NCBI RefSeq assembly: GCF_025698545.1
Contig: NC_068569.1
Span: 14,818,001 to 14,882,000 of the forward strand
Length of the DNA stretch: 64,000 nucleotides
Direction: 5' to 3'
Origin: Gossypium raimondii
Lineage: Eukaryota; Streptophyta; Magnoliopsida; Malvales; Malvaceae
Made by a program: the position numbers and the translations under genes. Shown here in pieces: positions 11,935 to 24,338 of this stretch. The notes under the pieces were generated by a model. It saw nothing but the letters and a program-made list of their open reading frames with translations, did no database searches and had not been told where the DNA came from. The first letter of the stretch is position 1. Each line of letters begins with the position of its first letter.

Positions 11935-11938
11935 CTAG

Positions 11939-13274
11939 AATATGGAATGCAATACTAATAGTAAACCTGTGTATTGAGGAAGAAGCTCGATGTTCTTGTT
12001 TGTAGTCCATAAAATTTTAGGAGTACTCAATTGGTAGTGATTACAACATGTTTTCAGGTTTACAATATTCTAATGTCCCTAAATACAGTAACCTACCTCA
12101 TCTGGTCAGTAAAACATTGCTAGTAACATTATAGAGGGTGTTCCATAATTACATTTCAAACTTACACATTAAAAGGTTCACTACTAATTTAATCCTTACC
12201 TATTCTTTTAAAAAATATTGAGCTAAAAAGGAAAAAAAATGCTAAATTTAAATCACAAATATAAAATAAAACAATCTATAAAGATACTATGAAATATAAT
12301 TAGATGGTGTGATAATAATAAATTTTAAATTATGAAAATTTTCTCCTTTTTTTCAAAAACATTCCACGTTATTTAAAATATTATCCTTTTAAAAACACAC
12401 ACATTATTTTAAATAAAGTAAAAAATCATATTAAATTATTCTGATTCATTTTAAAGGAAAATAAAATCTTAAATATATCTTTATATTTTCTTTGATTTGA
12501 AATTCTTTGAGAAAAATGTAAAATATTTAAAATTAAAGTTTTCGATAAACTTTCTGCTTAAGAAAATTAACACAACATTGTTTTGGATTGAATCTTTAAG
12601 ATTTATTTCTGAAATATTATAATTTCAGTGAGATTACAGTTTGAGACGTTATGATTTCGATGGGCCGCCTAAAACTAAAACGGATTAACAGAAATATTCA
12701 ACCCTTGGAGAATCCTAAGATTTCTTATTTCAAATATTATGGTTTGAAATATTATTATTTCAGAGATACTAGGAAAATAGTTATCCCTTAATTATTTAAT
12801 ATGCTAATATTTATTCATATTGTAATTTCGTACTCCTCTTAATGGAAACGCCCATCCAACAAATATATTATGACTTTTTAGTCTTTTAACTTTACAATAA
12901 AAATCATTTTAACTCTTTACTTAATTTTTCGTTCTTTATTTTTGTCAAATCACTCAAAATAGATAAAAATAATAATATTTTTAATCTTGAATGAAATGTT
13001 AATATTTAATTGATTCTTTAAAATTTTAAAAATTAATTGTTTTAAAATTTAAAAATTAAATAACTGTTGATATAATAAAAAATTAAATGAAGGGTTAAAC
13101 TAATTTTTTTTTTTTTTATAGTTGAGGATGCAAAAAGGTGATTATGCCTAAAGGGGAAAAAAACGCTTATTATAATAAAGAAGGGCAGAACAGTAAATCT
13201 AGGCGTACATAGGGTAAAACAGTAAATCTAGACGTATCATGTTTGTTTTGATAAAAACCTGTTCAACAATTGAT
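11939..13274. other. AT-rich spacer upstream of SMT2
   Basis: No gene seen. Most is very AT-rich. At 13190-13245 there is an imperfect direct repeat of about 28 bases, both copies holding AACAGTAAATCTAG. The last few hundred bases presumably include the SMT2 promoter. Confidence 0.55.
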
Positions 13275-13278
13275 CAAC

Positions 13279-13293
13279 ACGCGCATAGCGCGT
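13279..13293. promoter_or_regulatory. Inverted pair of CGCG boxes upstream of SMT2
   Basis: ACGCGC-ATA-GCGCGT is a perfect 6-bp inverted repeat about 145 bases before the SMT2 start. Both arms fit the CGCG-box consensus (VCGCGB) bound by calmodulin-binding CAMTA factors. Function is inferred from the motif alone. Confidence 0.4.
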
Positions 13294-13398
13294 CAACGAT
13301 AGCTGTAAGTAGATTCTGTTTTTGATTTTTAGGGGACTCTAGAGAGCTGTAATTTATTAGTAGTTTACCCCCGCTTTTTCTCACTGTCACTCACTTGC

Positions 13399-13420
13399 TC
13401 TCTCTCTCTCTTTCTCTCTT
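13399..13420 (+). repeat. CT-rich leader tract of SMT2
   Basis: A CT microsatellite lies just before the SMT2 start codon. Pyrimidine tracts of this kind are common in plant 5' leaders, so it is probably transcribed. Confidence 0.6.
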
Positions 13421-13437
13421 TGTCCTCTCCCTTTCTC

Positions 13438-14523
13438 ATGGATCCTTTTGGTCTCTTCTGTACTGGGGCTCTTCTTGCCTGCGGTCTTTACTGGTTCGTC
13501 TGCCTTTTAGGGCCGGCCGAGCAAAAGGGCAAGCGAGCCGTCGATCTCTCCGGCGGCTCCATCTCTGCCGAGAAAGTTCAGGACAACTATAGACAGTATT
13601 GGTCTTTCTTCCGCCAACCAAAGGAGATCGAAACCGCCGAAAAGGTTCCAGATTTCGTCGATACTTTTTACAACTTAGTCACCGATATTTACGAATGGGG
13701 TTGGGGTCAGTCCTTCCACTTTTCTCCTTCCATTCGAGGGAAATCTCACCGGGACGCCACGCGCCTCCACGAAGAGATGGCCGTTGATCTGATCGAAGTC
13801 AAGCCCGGAGATCGAGTCCTGGACGTCGGGTGCGGCGTCGGGGGGCCCATGCGTGCTATCGCGGCTCATTCGCGAGCCAATGTCGTGGGCATCACCATCA
13901 ACGAGTACCAAGTGAACCGAGCCAGGCTTCACAACAAGAAAGCTGGGCTAGATTCGCTTTGTGAAGTGGTTTGCGGGAACTTTTTGGAGATGCCATTCAA
14001 AGACAACACCTTCGATGGTGCGTACTCGATAGAGGCGACGTGCCACGCGCCGAAACTGGAAGAAGTGTACGCGGAGGTGTTCCGGGTGCTGAAACCGGGA
14101 TCTCTATACGTGTCGTACGAGTGGGTGACGACTGACAAGTACAGAGGTGATAACCCTGAACACGTGGAGGTTATTCAAGGTATCGAAAGAGGCGATGCTT
14201 TGCCCGGTCTCAGGAACTACAAGGACATAGCGGAGGTTGCAAAAAAGGTAGGCTTCGAGGTTGTTAAAGAGAAGGATCTAGCCAAGCCACCGGCCTTACC
14301 CTGGTGGACCAGGCTTAAGATGGGGAGAATCGCCTACTGGAGGAACCACATTCTCGTCACTGTTCTAGCTTCCATAGGGATAGCTCCTAAAGGAACCGTT
14401 GATGTTCACGAGATGCTGTTTAAGACCGCCGATTATTTGACCAGAGGTGGGGATTCTGGGATTTTTTCCCCCATGCACATGATTCTCCTCAGAAAACCCC
14501 AAGTCCCACCTACCCAATCTTAG
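13438..14523 (+). CDS. SMT2: 24-methylenesterol C-methyltransferase 2
   Basis: Adds the second methyl group from S-adenosylmethionine to the sterol side chain (24-methylenelophenol to 24-ethylidenelophenol), steering sterols to sitosterol rather than campesterol; acts at the ER. One uninterrupted frame gives 361 aa, which as I recall is the length of Arabidopsis SMT2. An N-terminal membrane segment spans about residues 5-25. YEWGWGQSFHF (85-95) is the sterol-binding region, LDVGCGVGG (128-136) the SAM-binding motif I, and IEATCHAP (198-205) another conserved SMT block. The ATG at 13438 is chosen because MDPFGLFCTGAL lines up with known SMT2 N-termini; the open frame upstream has no earlier ATG. 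Presence of GSISAEKVQDNY and length favour SMT2/SMT3 over SMT1. The leader is CT-rich and a CGCG-box pair lies upstream. Confidence 0.96.
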   Translation: MDPFGLFCTGALLACGLYWFVCLLGPAEQKGKRAVDLSGGSISAEKVQDNYRQYWSFFRQPKEIETAEKVPDFVDTFYNLVTDIYEWGWGQSFHFSPSIRGKSHRDATRLHEEMAVDLIEVKPGDRVLDVGCGVGGPMRAIAAHSRANVVGITINEYQVNRARLHNKKAGLDSLCEVVCGNFLEMPFKDNTFDGAYSIEATCHAPKLEEVYAEVFRVLKPGSLYVSYEWVTTDKYRGDNPEHVEVIQGIERGDALPGLRNYKDIAEVAKKVGFEVVKEKDLAKPPALPWWTRLKMGRIAYWRNHILVTVLASIGIAPKGTVDVHEMLFKTADYLTRGGDSGIFSPMHMILLRKPQVPPTQS

Positions 14524-17500
14524 TTATTTCTCTTTAAAAAAAAATCTTAGGCCTTGAGGTAATTTATTTGCTGCATTGTCTTCCAGTTCCAGTTCCATCT
14601 CTTTTTCTTCTTCTTTTTTCACTACAGCTTTCCTAAAAAACATTAATTTCCTAGGTTTCTCTTTTATTTATTTTTCTACTTTTCTTAGTCGAAATCATGT
14701 ACTTTCCCCTTTTTTAATTCAAATTCCAGTTTGATCGTCGGCGATAAAGGAAAAGGAAGGAAATTTTTGTTCTTTTTTTTGAATGGATGGAATTTTTTTT
14801 TGTCGATTTCGAGTGGTTGTTTGTAACTTGGTTGAAACACAAGATCAACTTATCTAAGCTAAGCTCTCAAACAATGGATCCAAACCAAACACTTCTCCTC
14901 GGAGTTTTCGCCTTACTCGTCTCAATTTATTCAACCCCAATTTTGTATAGATTCGTTTGTAGGATAAAAAAAATAGTAAGGTTGTAGATCTAAGGTCCCG
15001 TTATTTTTAAACTGAAAAAGAATGAACTACAATTGTGATTCGTTATATATAGTGAAAAGGACATATAATAAGAAAAGACTCTGGGCAGTGTGAGATGTAA
15101 GGGCACATGTAAGGTTAGGAAGTTTTGCAAAGGCGCTTGGGCTTTAGATGGCGAGCGCTGGCAGGCAAGGCAAACGCCAAAGACCGAAAGGCTGTTCGGA
15201 TCTCTGCACATCTGTTCGGTTTTCTGTCACATTTTATATAGGGCAACATGTTAGAGGTTATGTGGGCCACAATCATGTTGGATCTGTCAACATTTCCTCT
15301 CCTAATGCACTGATAATGATTATTTTATTAGTAGCTCTCTACCTAGGCCTGTTTGAAAGGGTTAAATCAAGTTTGATAAAGAAGTCCCCAGTGTTGGAGT
15401 TCGTAGTCAAGTCTTATATTCGATAATGACGGTTGACAAATGGGAGCTCACGGATTTGGCAAATGGAAAGGAGGAACCTATACAGTTTACTTTTCACATT
15501 GAGGATAATTAAATTGCTGTGAAATCAGCCATTAAGTGACGCAAATGCTTTCTACATGTGGAAAGTGAAATCTGCTATTCAAATGCCTACGTCTACCTTT
15601 GTCTCCGAAGGCCCGGTCCAATGTGATCAAGATATTGCTCTTTCTCATATCACTTAACTTCTATGCCCGATGTTATATCATTTTAATTTTCCTTTTTATG
15701 AAAAATAAAATCTATTGCCATCGGCCTTAAACCCAATGTGCCAACAATTTCATGCCATGAGTTTGGGTTGTCTTCACCCACTTTATAAGAAAAAACTAAT
15801 TTCTATTATTAGTAAATGGTTAAATTTTGCTGTGAATTTAAATTTTTTTATTTTAATTTAGTTATTTCTAGATATTATATTTTTCAGCTTTTAAAATTTC
15901 AGTTCTCACCAAATAATAATTGTTAAATTGTATTATTTTTAAAATCTAACGCGATAAATATATCATCATATGTGTAATAATATGTTAACTTATTCTTTTC
16001 ACATATTACTACTAAAACCCAATTAATGGATAATGTCTATTATTTGCATAAATGCTAAAATTTCAAAATTAAAAAAAAGTATAAAAACTTAAAATGATCA
16101 ACCATATATATGCATAATGCAATACTAGTAATTGAATTTAACCAAACGAATTTAATTACTATTGTTTGGGTTAGGAATAAAATTTCAAAATTTGAAAAGT
16201 ACAAAAATTAAAACTAGCTAATTTAAAAATACATAAGCTTAAATTAATCAAATTAAATCCATAACTTTATAAAAATATAATATAAATAGTATTTAACTTT
16301 AATAAATTAACTAAAAAGGTGTCATGAAACTTGGTTGTTTTCTTTGAAAGGCATAAAACTTTTGTTATAATGACAAGTTTCATCTCTGCTTTTTTTCATA
16401 CTCTATACCAACCAACCATGTCTAGCTCAACACAAGCGCTTGCATTTATATCTATACTTGAAGGGTTAATTCATCACTCAACCATTAATCTCTGATATAA
16501 TAAGTTAAATGTTGATTAATTCGATTAAAGAAATTATGAAAATATTTCTTCATGCATGAATAAATTATATTATTAGAATGATACTTCTTTTTTATAATTT
16601 AATAAATCCAGTAGAATTTTGACATAAAAGATAAAATTTGAATCCATTCTTTACTACTTCAACTAAAGCTTTGTTTTTATTTTTATACATCTTAAAACTA
16701 TTACACGACTGATTGATTCACATTGTTCGTATATAATTAATAATGTTACTGATTGAGTTGGTGTCGCAAGTTAACTCGATTCAACTCAAGAAAAATGACA
16801 ATACCATGACAAGTCATTAGAAAGCATTTAATATTCCATTTAAACTTGGTTATACCCATAAAAAAGCTAAAATTTTGTTTTAATTTCGTACATATTACAT
16901 ATGTGTTATTATTATTGTTTCAAATCTTCTGTTTCATTATTTATTGTATATTTTTTAAACGGACACTTGTACTCTAAAAACATTGTTTCCACACTCATAT
17001 GCTTGTGATATAAGTTGAAGTTTATTTTAAGTGTTTTACTGAGTTAGTGTTATGGATCAACTGGCCACCGACTCAGTTACAAAATCATTAAAAGGCCTTA
17101 TCATGTACCAAGTAAATTATATTTTTATCGTTTTATATAACAAATTAATAAAAAAAATAAACATAATAAAATTGGATTGGAAACACCAGACAAGATAAAT
17201 AATTAAATTTATCATAATGAATGGTTTTTATGTGAATTTTTAATAAATATAAAATTTTTGGGTAAGTTTGGTATAAATCTAATTAATTCTCCTTGAAACT
17301 GAACCTGACCATACTCCATTTGCCATCAAAATGCGGATATCAAGCCCAAATGTTCAGTTATAGAAGCCCAATTGATTTCAGTGAAGAAGACCTTTTAGAT
17401 ATCTCAAGGGGGTTGGTTAATAGTATCCTCAAAATGGTACTACAATATCTATATTTCTTTTTCACCAGCGAAAAGGACTATGAAAAAATCCAGCCCAGTC

Positions 17501-17742
17501 AGTGGTCGTACAAAAATCTACCATCCCGAGTGCTCAATAACAATGCAGAAAGCAATGCCAGCAACATATGTGGATAATATCAATGGAACGAGCCGAAACG
17601 AGTGGTTACCGTTTTTGAACGATTAGATTTTTAGATTTCATCTTTATTCCATGGTTGTTTTTTGTCCCCGAGGGAGCAGTCCCCTGTACCAACTCCAGAA
17701 ACACAGTTTCTTTCTCACTTGTCTTCCTCCCCTCACCCCTTA
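14524..17742. other. SMT2 3' region and spacer
   Basis: The first 300 bases or so, rich in T, probably include the SMT2 3' UTR. The stretch 15070-15660 is of more even composition with short open frames that match nothing I recognise. From 15780 to 17250 the sequence is AT-rich with repeat-like text. A 94-codon open frame at 17293-17577 has no recognisable domain and starts without clear context. No gene supported. Confidence 0.55.
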
Positions 17743-18645
17743 ATGGCTGCAATCACTAATTTCTTAACTAAACCACCTCCTTCCGATCTTCTTCACTTCA
17801 CCCCAAAACTCACTTCTCTTGGCTCTCATGCTTCTTTTCTACCATCCCTTGCGACTAGGCCCAGATCTTTTTCAACAAAGCTAGGAACAAGCACCAGCTC
17901 TCGCTTCATTACCAAGGCTACAGCCGCTCCTGGGACCAAGGATGCTCCGAGTGATGAGCGAGTTCAGAAGGTTCACAGCATTGAGGAATTCGATGAAGCT
18001 CTCAGGAAGGCTAAAAACAGGCTTGTTGTGGTGGAATACGCCACTAGCTTCAGCTATCATAGCAGTAAAATTTACCCGTTTATGGTAGACCTTAGCAGGA
18101 CATGCAACGATGTCGAATTCATCCTCGTGATGGGTGATGAATCGGACGAGACTAGGGAGCTTTGCAAAAGAGAGAAAATTACGAAAGTCCCGCACTTTAG
18201 CTTCTACAAGAGCATGGAGAAAATCCATGAAGAAGAAGGGATCGGACCGGACCAGCTGATGGGTGATGTGTTGTACTACGGTGACAGCCATTCGGGTGTG
18301 GTTCAGCTTCACAGCAGAGAGGACGTTGAGAAGCTCATCGAAGACCACAAGCTTGACCATAAGCTGGTTGTTCTGGACGTGGGGCTCAAACATTGTGGGC
18401 CATGTGTCAAGGTGTACCCGACGGTGATTAAGCTGTCAAGGCAAATGGATTCGGTGGTTTTCGCGAGGATGAACGGTGATGAGAACGACAGCTGCATGCA
18501 GTTCCTCAAGGACATGGACGTGGTGGAGGTGCCGACGTTTTTGTTCATCAGAGACGGAGAGATATGTGGAAGGTACGTAGGATCTGGGAAAGGAGAGCTT
18601 ATTGGGGAGATTCTAAGATACCAAGGAGTTCGAGTTACTTATTAA
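17743..18645 (+). CDS. CDSP32: Thioredoxin-like protein CDSP32, chloroplastic
   Basis: A 300-aa intronless protein of the CDSP32 family (chloroplast drought-induced stress protein of 32 kDa), a stromal thioredoxin that reduces peroxiredoxins and methionine sulfoxide reductases under oxidative stress. Residues 1 to about 58 are rich in Ser, Thr and Arg and look like a transit peptide. Two thioredoxin folds follow: the first (about 75-185) lacks the CxxC pair, with SFSYHSS at the usual site; the second (about 190-300) keeps HCGPC (217-221) and the VPTF loop. This one-active-module layout is normal for the family. [10 protein letters not shown] begins at the first in-frame ATG; the frame is open further upstream but without ATG. 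Its neighbour SMT2 matches the Arabidopsis order At1g76090-At1g76080. Confidence 0.95.
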   Translation: MAAITNFLTKPPPSDLLHFTPKLTSLGSHASFLPSLATRPRSFSTKLGTSTSSRFITKATAAPGTKDAPSDERVQKVHSIEEFDEALRKAKNRLVVVEYATSFSYHSSKIYPFMVDLSRTCNDVEFILVMGDESDETRELCKREKITKVPHFSFYKSMEKIHEEEGIGPDQLMGDVLYYGDSHSGVVQLHSREDVEKLIEDHKLDHKLVVLDVGLKHCGPCVKVYPTVIKLSRQMDSVVFARMNGDENDSCMQFLKDMDVVEVPTFLFIRDGEICGRYVGSGKGELIGEILRYQGVRVTY

Positions 18646-19055
18646 TGGGAAGCTCCAAAGCAACTCATACAAAACATCAATTATGAAAATGTAATATGTG
18701 TTGGACTGAGTTTACTATAGTGAAATGAATTGTACTCCACATTTATCTATATCTAAAGGACCAAAATTTACTTTGCTTTAATCTTAATTAATAATGATAA
18801 ATATGCTTTTCTTATTTGTCACTTGTATAGGTACTTTAATTTGTTGGTTAACTAACTCGTAATGGTGCAAAGTGTATATGCAAGAATAATGCAATATTTA
18901 TCATGATTCATATGGAATTAGGATATAATATAGCCTTATTTTTGTAATTTAACTGCCTCAATTTAGCTTTAAGTTTTAAGATTAAATCAGACAACTGTAC
19001 ATAGACAAGATGAACAGAGTGTCATACATTATATATATATATATATATATATACC
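18646..19055. other. CDSP32 3' region and spacer
   Basis: Probable 3' UTR followed by AT-rich spacer. It ends in a TA microsatellite at 19029-19052 directly before LINE-like sequence. No gene. Confidence 0.6.
19029..19052. repeat. (TA)12 microsatellite
   Basis: A pure TA run in the spacer between CDSP32 and the LINE. Confidence 0.85.
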
Positions 19056-20756
19056 ATTTGCATCATATGCCATTCAACCATAGACCGTTGTTAGTAACTG
19101 AGGGGAAGGCTGGATGCTGTAGATAAAGCCGGCCTTTTCAGACTCTTTCCTGTTTGGCAAACGCATAATTGTTTCAAGGATTGGCAAGGAACTCTTTGAA
19201 TAATCAAAGCATCTTTCGTAAAGCGACTGTAGAGTTATCAAATAAGTTAGAGGTTTGGATCGAGAAACCTTTGGCTTTATTGGCAACTGGAAAAGGAAGA
19301 TCATGCTCTCGACTCCCGCCAATTTGACAAACTAATTCACTAGGAGCGCCAGTTGAGGGTGGAGTAGCTGAAGAGGTGTTGAATATTGAACAAACGCTTT
19401 GGAAGAAAAAATCGAGGGTGGAATGGCAAGTATTTCCACAAATGCACACTTGCCCGCCAGAAGTAGAACCATAAAGTAGTGCTCGAGTTGAATACGAATG
19501 ACTGGGCTGTGATGAGGATGTCCTTAAAGCCGAAGCAATACGTTTCTACAAAGAAATGTATATGGTGGTGGCAAGTCTCTACTAACTTCTCTGTTTGTAA
19601 TGCTTTTTCCTAAATTGAGTGCGAAAGCTCAAGAATTGCTCAATTTTGAGATTTCTTCCAAGGAGATATGAAGCACCTTATTTGAAATGGCACCTTTGAA
19701 GGCTTTGGGAGTAGACAACTTTATATGAGCCAGTGGGATATTGTTGGCCAAGCTATTTGTAAGATGGTCAAAGGGGTTTTCATGAGCCAACCTATTGAAT
19801 CAATGTTGAGCAGAACATTGTTAGTCTAATTCCAAAAACTTACAATCTTGAAAAATTGGTGGGTTTTCGACACATCAGTTTATGTTAAATTTTGTATAAA
19901 GTTCTCATATAGTTAACCACGAACCACTTGAAAGGTATTATGCCATTGCTTATTTATCCCAACCAAATTTCTTTTATTGCGGATAGAACGATTGCTCGAC
20001 ATTCTTATTGCTCAGGGGTTGATACACTCCATGTGTTTGAAGATAGCAAGAAAATATGAATAACAATTAAGGTTGATTTAGAAAAAGCTTATGATAGGAT
20101 CAAATGTGATTTTATTATAGAATCATTGAAAGGAGGATTATTGCAACATCAAATACAAGTTATCCCACATTGCATATTAACTATGTCAATGCAAATTTTA
20201 TGGAATGATAGTTTGATTGAGGAATTTAGACTTTTTTTAGGGATTAGGCAAGGAGATCTACTGTTTCCAAACCTATTTGTTTTTGGTATGGAGAGATTAG
20301 GTTAATCATTAAAAGGGCGGTTGACATTAAGAACAAGAAGTTGTTTTCTATGGCAATGGTCTTTCAATTTCACAACTTTTCTTTGCAGATGACTTGAAAA
20401 CATGGATTAAGCGAGGGTAGTGTAGGAAACAATAGATCAAATTAGGTACTTTTCTGGGTACAAGATTGATGCTGAAAAGACAATTATTCTCTCACCAAAT
20501 ATCAAGGAGAACGCATAGATTCTTTACGACATATTGTTTTCTTTGCCAGCAAGTGGACTTGGGGATGTATCTCAGCATTTCACTGTTCCACAAGCGGGTA
20601 ACTTCAAGTACATTCCATTTCATTTTGAAGAAAATTAAAAAATGGTTAAATGGATGGGATGCATGGCTCCTCTTAATGGATGGGAAAATCACTTTAGTTA
20701 AGCCAGTGCTCTTGTTGGTTTTGAATTATTTTATGTAATCTATTATGATCCTTTCC

Positions 20757-22904
20757 CCATGCACGTTGGTGGAAAAGAGAAAGAAAGAAAGTTTTCTTTT
20801 CTTTACATTGAAACTCCACTTTTTCTCCTAAATTCTTTAAAAATTTCCATAGTCACCTAAAAGGAAAAGTGAAGTAAAGATACTAGAGAGTTAGAATACA
20901 TCTTGGAAGCAAGAAATTGGATTTGGAAGTGAAGAAAGTTGAGGAGAAAGTGAAGAGATTTAAGAGACAAGGTATGTACTTCAAGAACTTTAATTTATTT
21001 AATTTTAATATAAGTGTAGAGAATGTTAAATAGTTTAATTAATTATGAACATGTAAATGTTATGTCTGAAATTGAATGAGTGCATTGAAGTAGTAGAAAA
21101 AGGACTAAATTATAAAGTAAACAAAATATGTTTTGTGGAATTGAATGTTAAAAGATAACATAAATAAAGTGTGATGGAATAATGATTACATCAAAAGTAA
21201 TGGTGTGATGAAATTACCAAGTTAACTTGCATTTATGATAATGGTGACTAAATTATAAAGTGTACAAAATTTATAACTTAAATAAATTTTTATGATGAAG
21301 AGTTTAAATGATGTCTTAGGTGTTAGAGGATAAATTTAAAGGCGATATTAAGGTGAAATTACGTTAAATGATGAATTCTCATGATGCTAGGGACTAAAGT
21401 ATAAAGTTATGAAATATATATAATTGAAATAAGGTAAATTATGATAAAAATATATGTTAAAGATATGCGAGTTTAGGGATTAAATTGAATAGTAATCAAA
21501 AGCATAGTGATTATGTATGTTAAATGAAAGTTAAAAGAACCACGAAAAAGTAAATGTTACCACCAAAACGGTTTCTAGACAGCATCAGTGGTTCAACTTC
21601 GAATTAGAGATTGTATAAATCGAATTAGAGATTTAATCAGATATATAATTAAAGTTTTATTGAGCATAGTTTCACATAGAAGAAATAGTGTAAGCAATGA
21701 AATCGTAGATTATGAGATATAATAAATTTTGTGAGATAAGGTCAGAATGATTTCAAGATCTCTAGTTCTAACTTTGAAAATTAATAGTAAATTGTAAAAA
21801 AATGTTTAGGTGATGAAATTTATATGAATAAAATATTAATAAGTCTATTTTCAAGGGAAACAAACGGGAACATAATACGAGACTTGTATTGAAAGATAAA
21901 TAATTTTTAGTGAAGAGGGTCATTGTTGCCTAGTAGCGAATAGAGGAAGATTTGAAGAATAAACTGTATTTATAGGCTTATGTAGAAAATTTAAAATTTT
22001 ATAGTAAAAACTTAAATGAGTCTAGTTTTAAAAACAAAAATCGAATCTTAATTTCAAATTTTTAGATTGATATATAAATAATTTAGTAACTTTTAGTCAA
22101 GTTGACAGCTTTGCTAAAATAATGTAATTAGTAAAATTGATATTAATGTTGCATAGAGGCATACAATACTAAAAGCCATAAATTCTCGATATATACACAT
22201 AGATAAATGATGTGGAATGGAGAGGAGGAGGAGGAAAAATCGTAGAAGAGTATGATGCTAAGAAACTATTTTAAGTGATAGATTTACTAACGATAAGAAT
22301 AGTTAAGTGAATTGTTAAGACATTAAGTGAATGATTGTAATATGATGGCTTAATGAAATTATTTGTATAACTTTGATAGTTGCTCCAATCTTATAAATTT
22401 GAATGAGAATCAAATAGTGTTGAAATGGGAAATAGAAGCATAGGAATAATAGTGAATTTCATGATGTAGTAATTAAATTGCATAAAACGTAAAAATAATA
22501 TTTTAGTGTGAATATATGATGTTATGAGTTGACAATAAGTTATATGAATGAAGTAAAAAGTATAATAGGAAGTAGGTACTAGACTATAAAGAAAATTGAA
22601 AACTTGGAGAAATTGAGAAAAAATAGAGTGCATGTCGCGATGTGGCCATCTGACGTAGTGACGACGCCTTTGATGTTAAAAAAATGTGTAAATAGGTCCT
22701 AAGTGGTCGATAAAACTTAAATAGAGCTAACAAAAGTTTGATTGAAACTCGAAATGAAATCGAAATTCTATACTAACCACGATTTGTTTGGTTAACTTGA
22801 TTAGGGAGAATAATTGAACTGGTTTTCTTTGAAGTTGCTTCGGCAACGAATGTAACATTATGGTGCTCAGACTTGACAAGAGGGTCAGGCATAGGGGTGT
22901 TACA
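20757..22904 (-). mobile_element. Truncated gypsy-type LTR inside the LINE
   Basis: The minus strand begins TGTAACACCCCTATGCC at 22904 and is colinear with the outer solo LTR at 46175-52239. Shared landmarks include the CCTCCTCCTCTCCATTCCACATC stretch (here near 22205-22235 on the opposite strand, there near 47315) and the block around 47601-47700. The last part of the LTR is missing, and the LINE's RT text runs right up to about 20756. It is the same family as the outer solo LTR, in opposite orientation. No internal region or second LTR is present. Confidence 0.78.
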
Positions 22905-23079
22905 ATATTATTTCCATAATAAAATTCTCGAAAATTGACCAAATTACCATTTTATGACAAAATTACCATTTTGCCCCACCTTTTTTTTTCCTTTTTTTTT
23001 TTCATTATTTCATCTTAAAGTTTGATACTTAGACCAATTCAAGTTCATAATTTATAATAAACCTTTTGGGGATGCTACA
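22905..23079 (+). mobile_element. Small LTR-like remnant next to the truncated LTR
   Basis: About 175 bases with phrases typical of the LTRs in this window (AAATTACCATTTTGCCCC) and a CA terminus in GGGGATGCTACA. LINE-like sequence resumes right after. It may be what is left of an LTR into which the fragment at 20757-22904 inserted. Short and uncertain. Confidence 0.4.
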
Positions 23080-24302
23080 GGTTGCCCCCTCTGTTTGGGC
23101 CAGACAAAATTAGTATCAATGGAACTTTTAATTCAAACCTATAAAAGTTTTGGCAAAAAGTCTTTTATGGGACAAGAATGGTTCATGGTTAGTGGTGTTT
23201 TGTTGTAGCATTGGACCATGCTTAGTGTCTCAAGCTGACTTTGGGGGCATTTTCGATGGCTTGACATTAGCTTTAGAAAAGAATTATAAACAAGTACTAT
23301 TGGAGAACGATAATACGTTAGTAATTCACATGTTCATAATATCAAAGAAGAATCTATCTACAATTGTGCACTAATAAGCAATGTTTTCGAAATAAGATTG
23401 GTGGTTGAACAAGTCAGACAATTGGTTCCTGATTTGACCAATCCATCTGGTCCAACACAAATAAATTATTAAAAAAAATTCAAAATTCAAAATTATAAAA
23501 ACCAATTGCATTGGTATTTTAGCTTGGCTCAATTAATCAATATTGGTTTGTGAGTCAACCAATTTTTTACGTCTCCTTAGACCATATCCCAACCAATTCC
23601 CAGTACAACCGATTAGTCCAGTTTGATTTAAACAACATTACTAATAAGGAGTATTAAGGAGCTATGCAATTGTCGTGGGGAGGCCAGGCTTTGCCACATC
23701 TATTGCAAAGCTAATAAAATTGCTAATTGCATGGTAAGTTGGTCCAATGCACTAGGTTTCGATCTTAAGGTGTTTGAGAGTCCACCATTAAGTCTTGTTG
23801 ATACAAGGAAGAGTAGGTGGTAAATGTCCATGGGTGGTTCACCCTGTTTAGGATAGAGGGGAGAGCCGCCAGATAGGGTAGTTGGAGTAAAAAGAGAGGA
23901 GGAGATGATGATGTTGGAAGTAAGTTGGGAAGAGAGGAGGTGTAAGTTGCTTGGTTTTTTCCTTAGGGCTTGGGCTTTATCTACATGTCATCCCTTGTCC
24001 TAAGGTGCCACATGTTGAGTTGTTATTGATGAGTCAAGGGTAAATAGTCTGATATCTTTGACTTAGGTAAAATGTAGCTATAACGTACTCTAAGTCATCT
24101 CATACGAAACATGATAGGTGAGACCTAATATGATAGTTAATGAATGAATTCATTTATCAAACATAATGTCGAAAAATTCTTACGAAAAGTCGTCCAAAAG
24201 CCTGCTCGTAAACTCCACTGTCCAAACTATCTTAGCAGGGTTTAACAAGTCTTATTAATGTAAATTGTGTGGATGGTAGTATCTAGGCTACTCTTTATTA
24301 AA

Positions 24303-24338
24303 AGAAGAAGAAGAAGAAGAAGAAGAAGAAGAAGAAGA
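24303..24338. repeat. (GAA)12 microsatellite
   Basis: A GAA run directly after TTTATTAAAA. Its place downstream of the LINE RNase H suggests that it grew from the LINE's 3' tail. Confidence 0.85.

Noticed and set aside
14787-14987. 66-codon frame after SMT2
   Set aside because: Lies in the probable 3' UTR of SMT2 and has no family features.
15148-15426. 92-codon open frame downstream of SMT2
   Set aside because: The sequence has no recognisable domain and the hydrophobic stretch is what one expects by chance in T-rich DNA.
17293-17577. 94-codon open frame upstream of CDSP32
   Set aside because: No family signature, odd composition, and it lies in repeat-like spacer. It was not called as a gene.
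17881-18393. 170-codon minus-strand frame in CDSP32
   Set aside because: Antisense shadow of a confidently identified gene.
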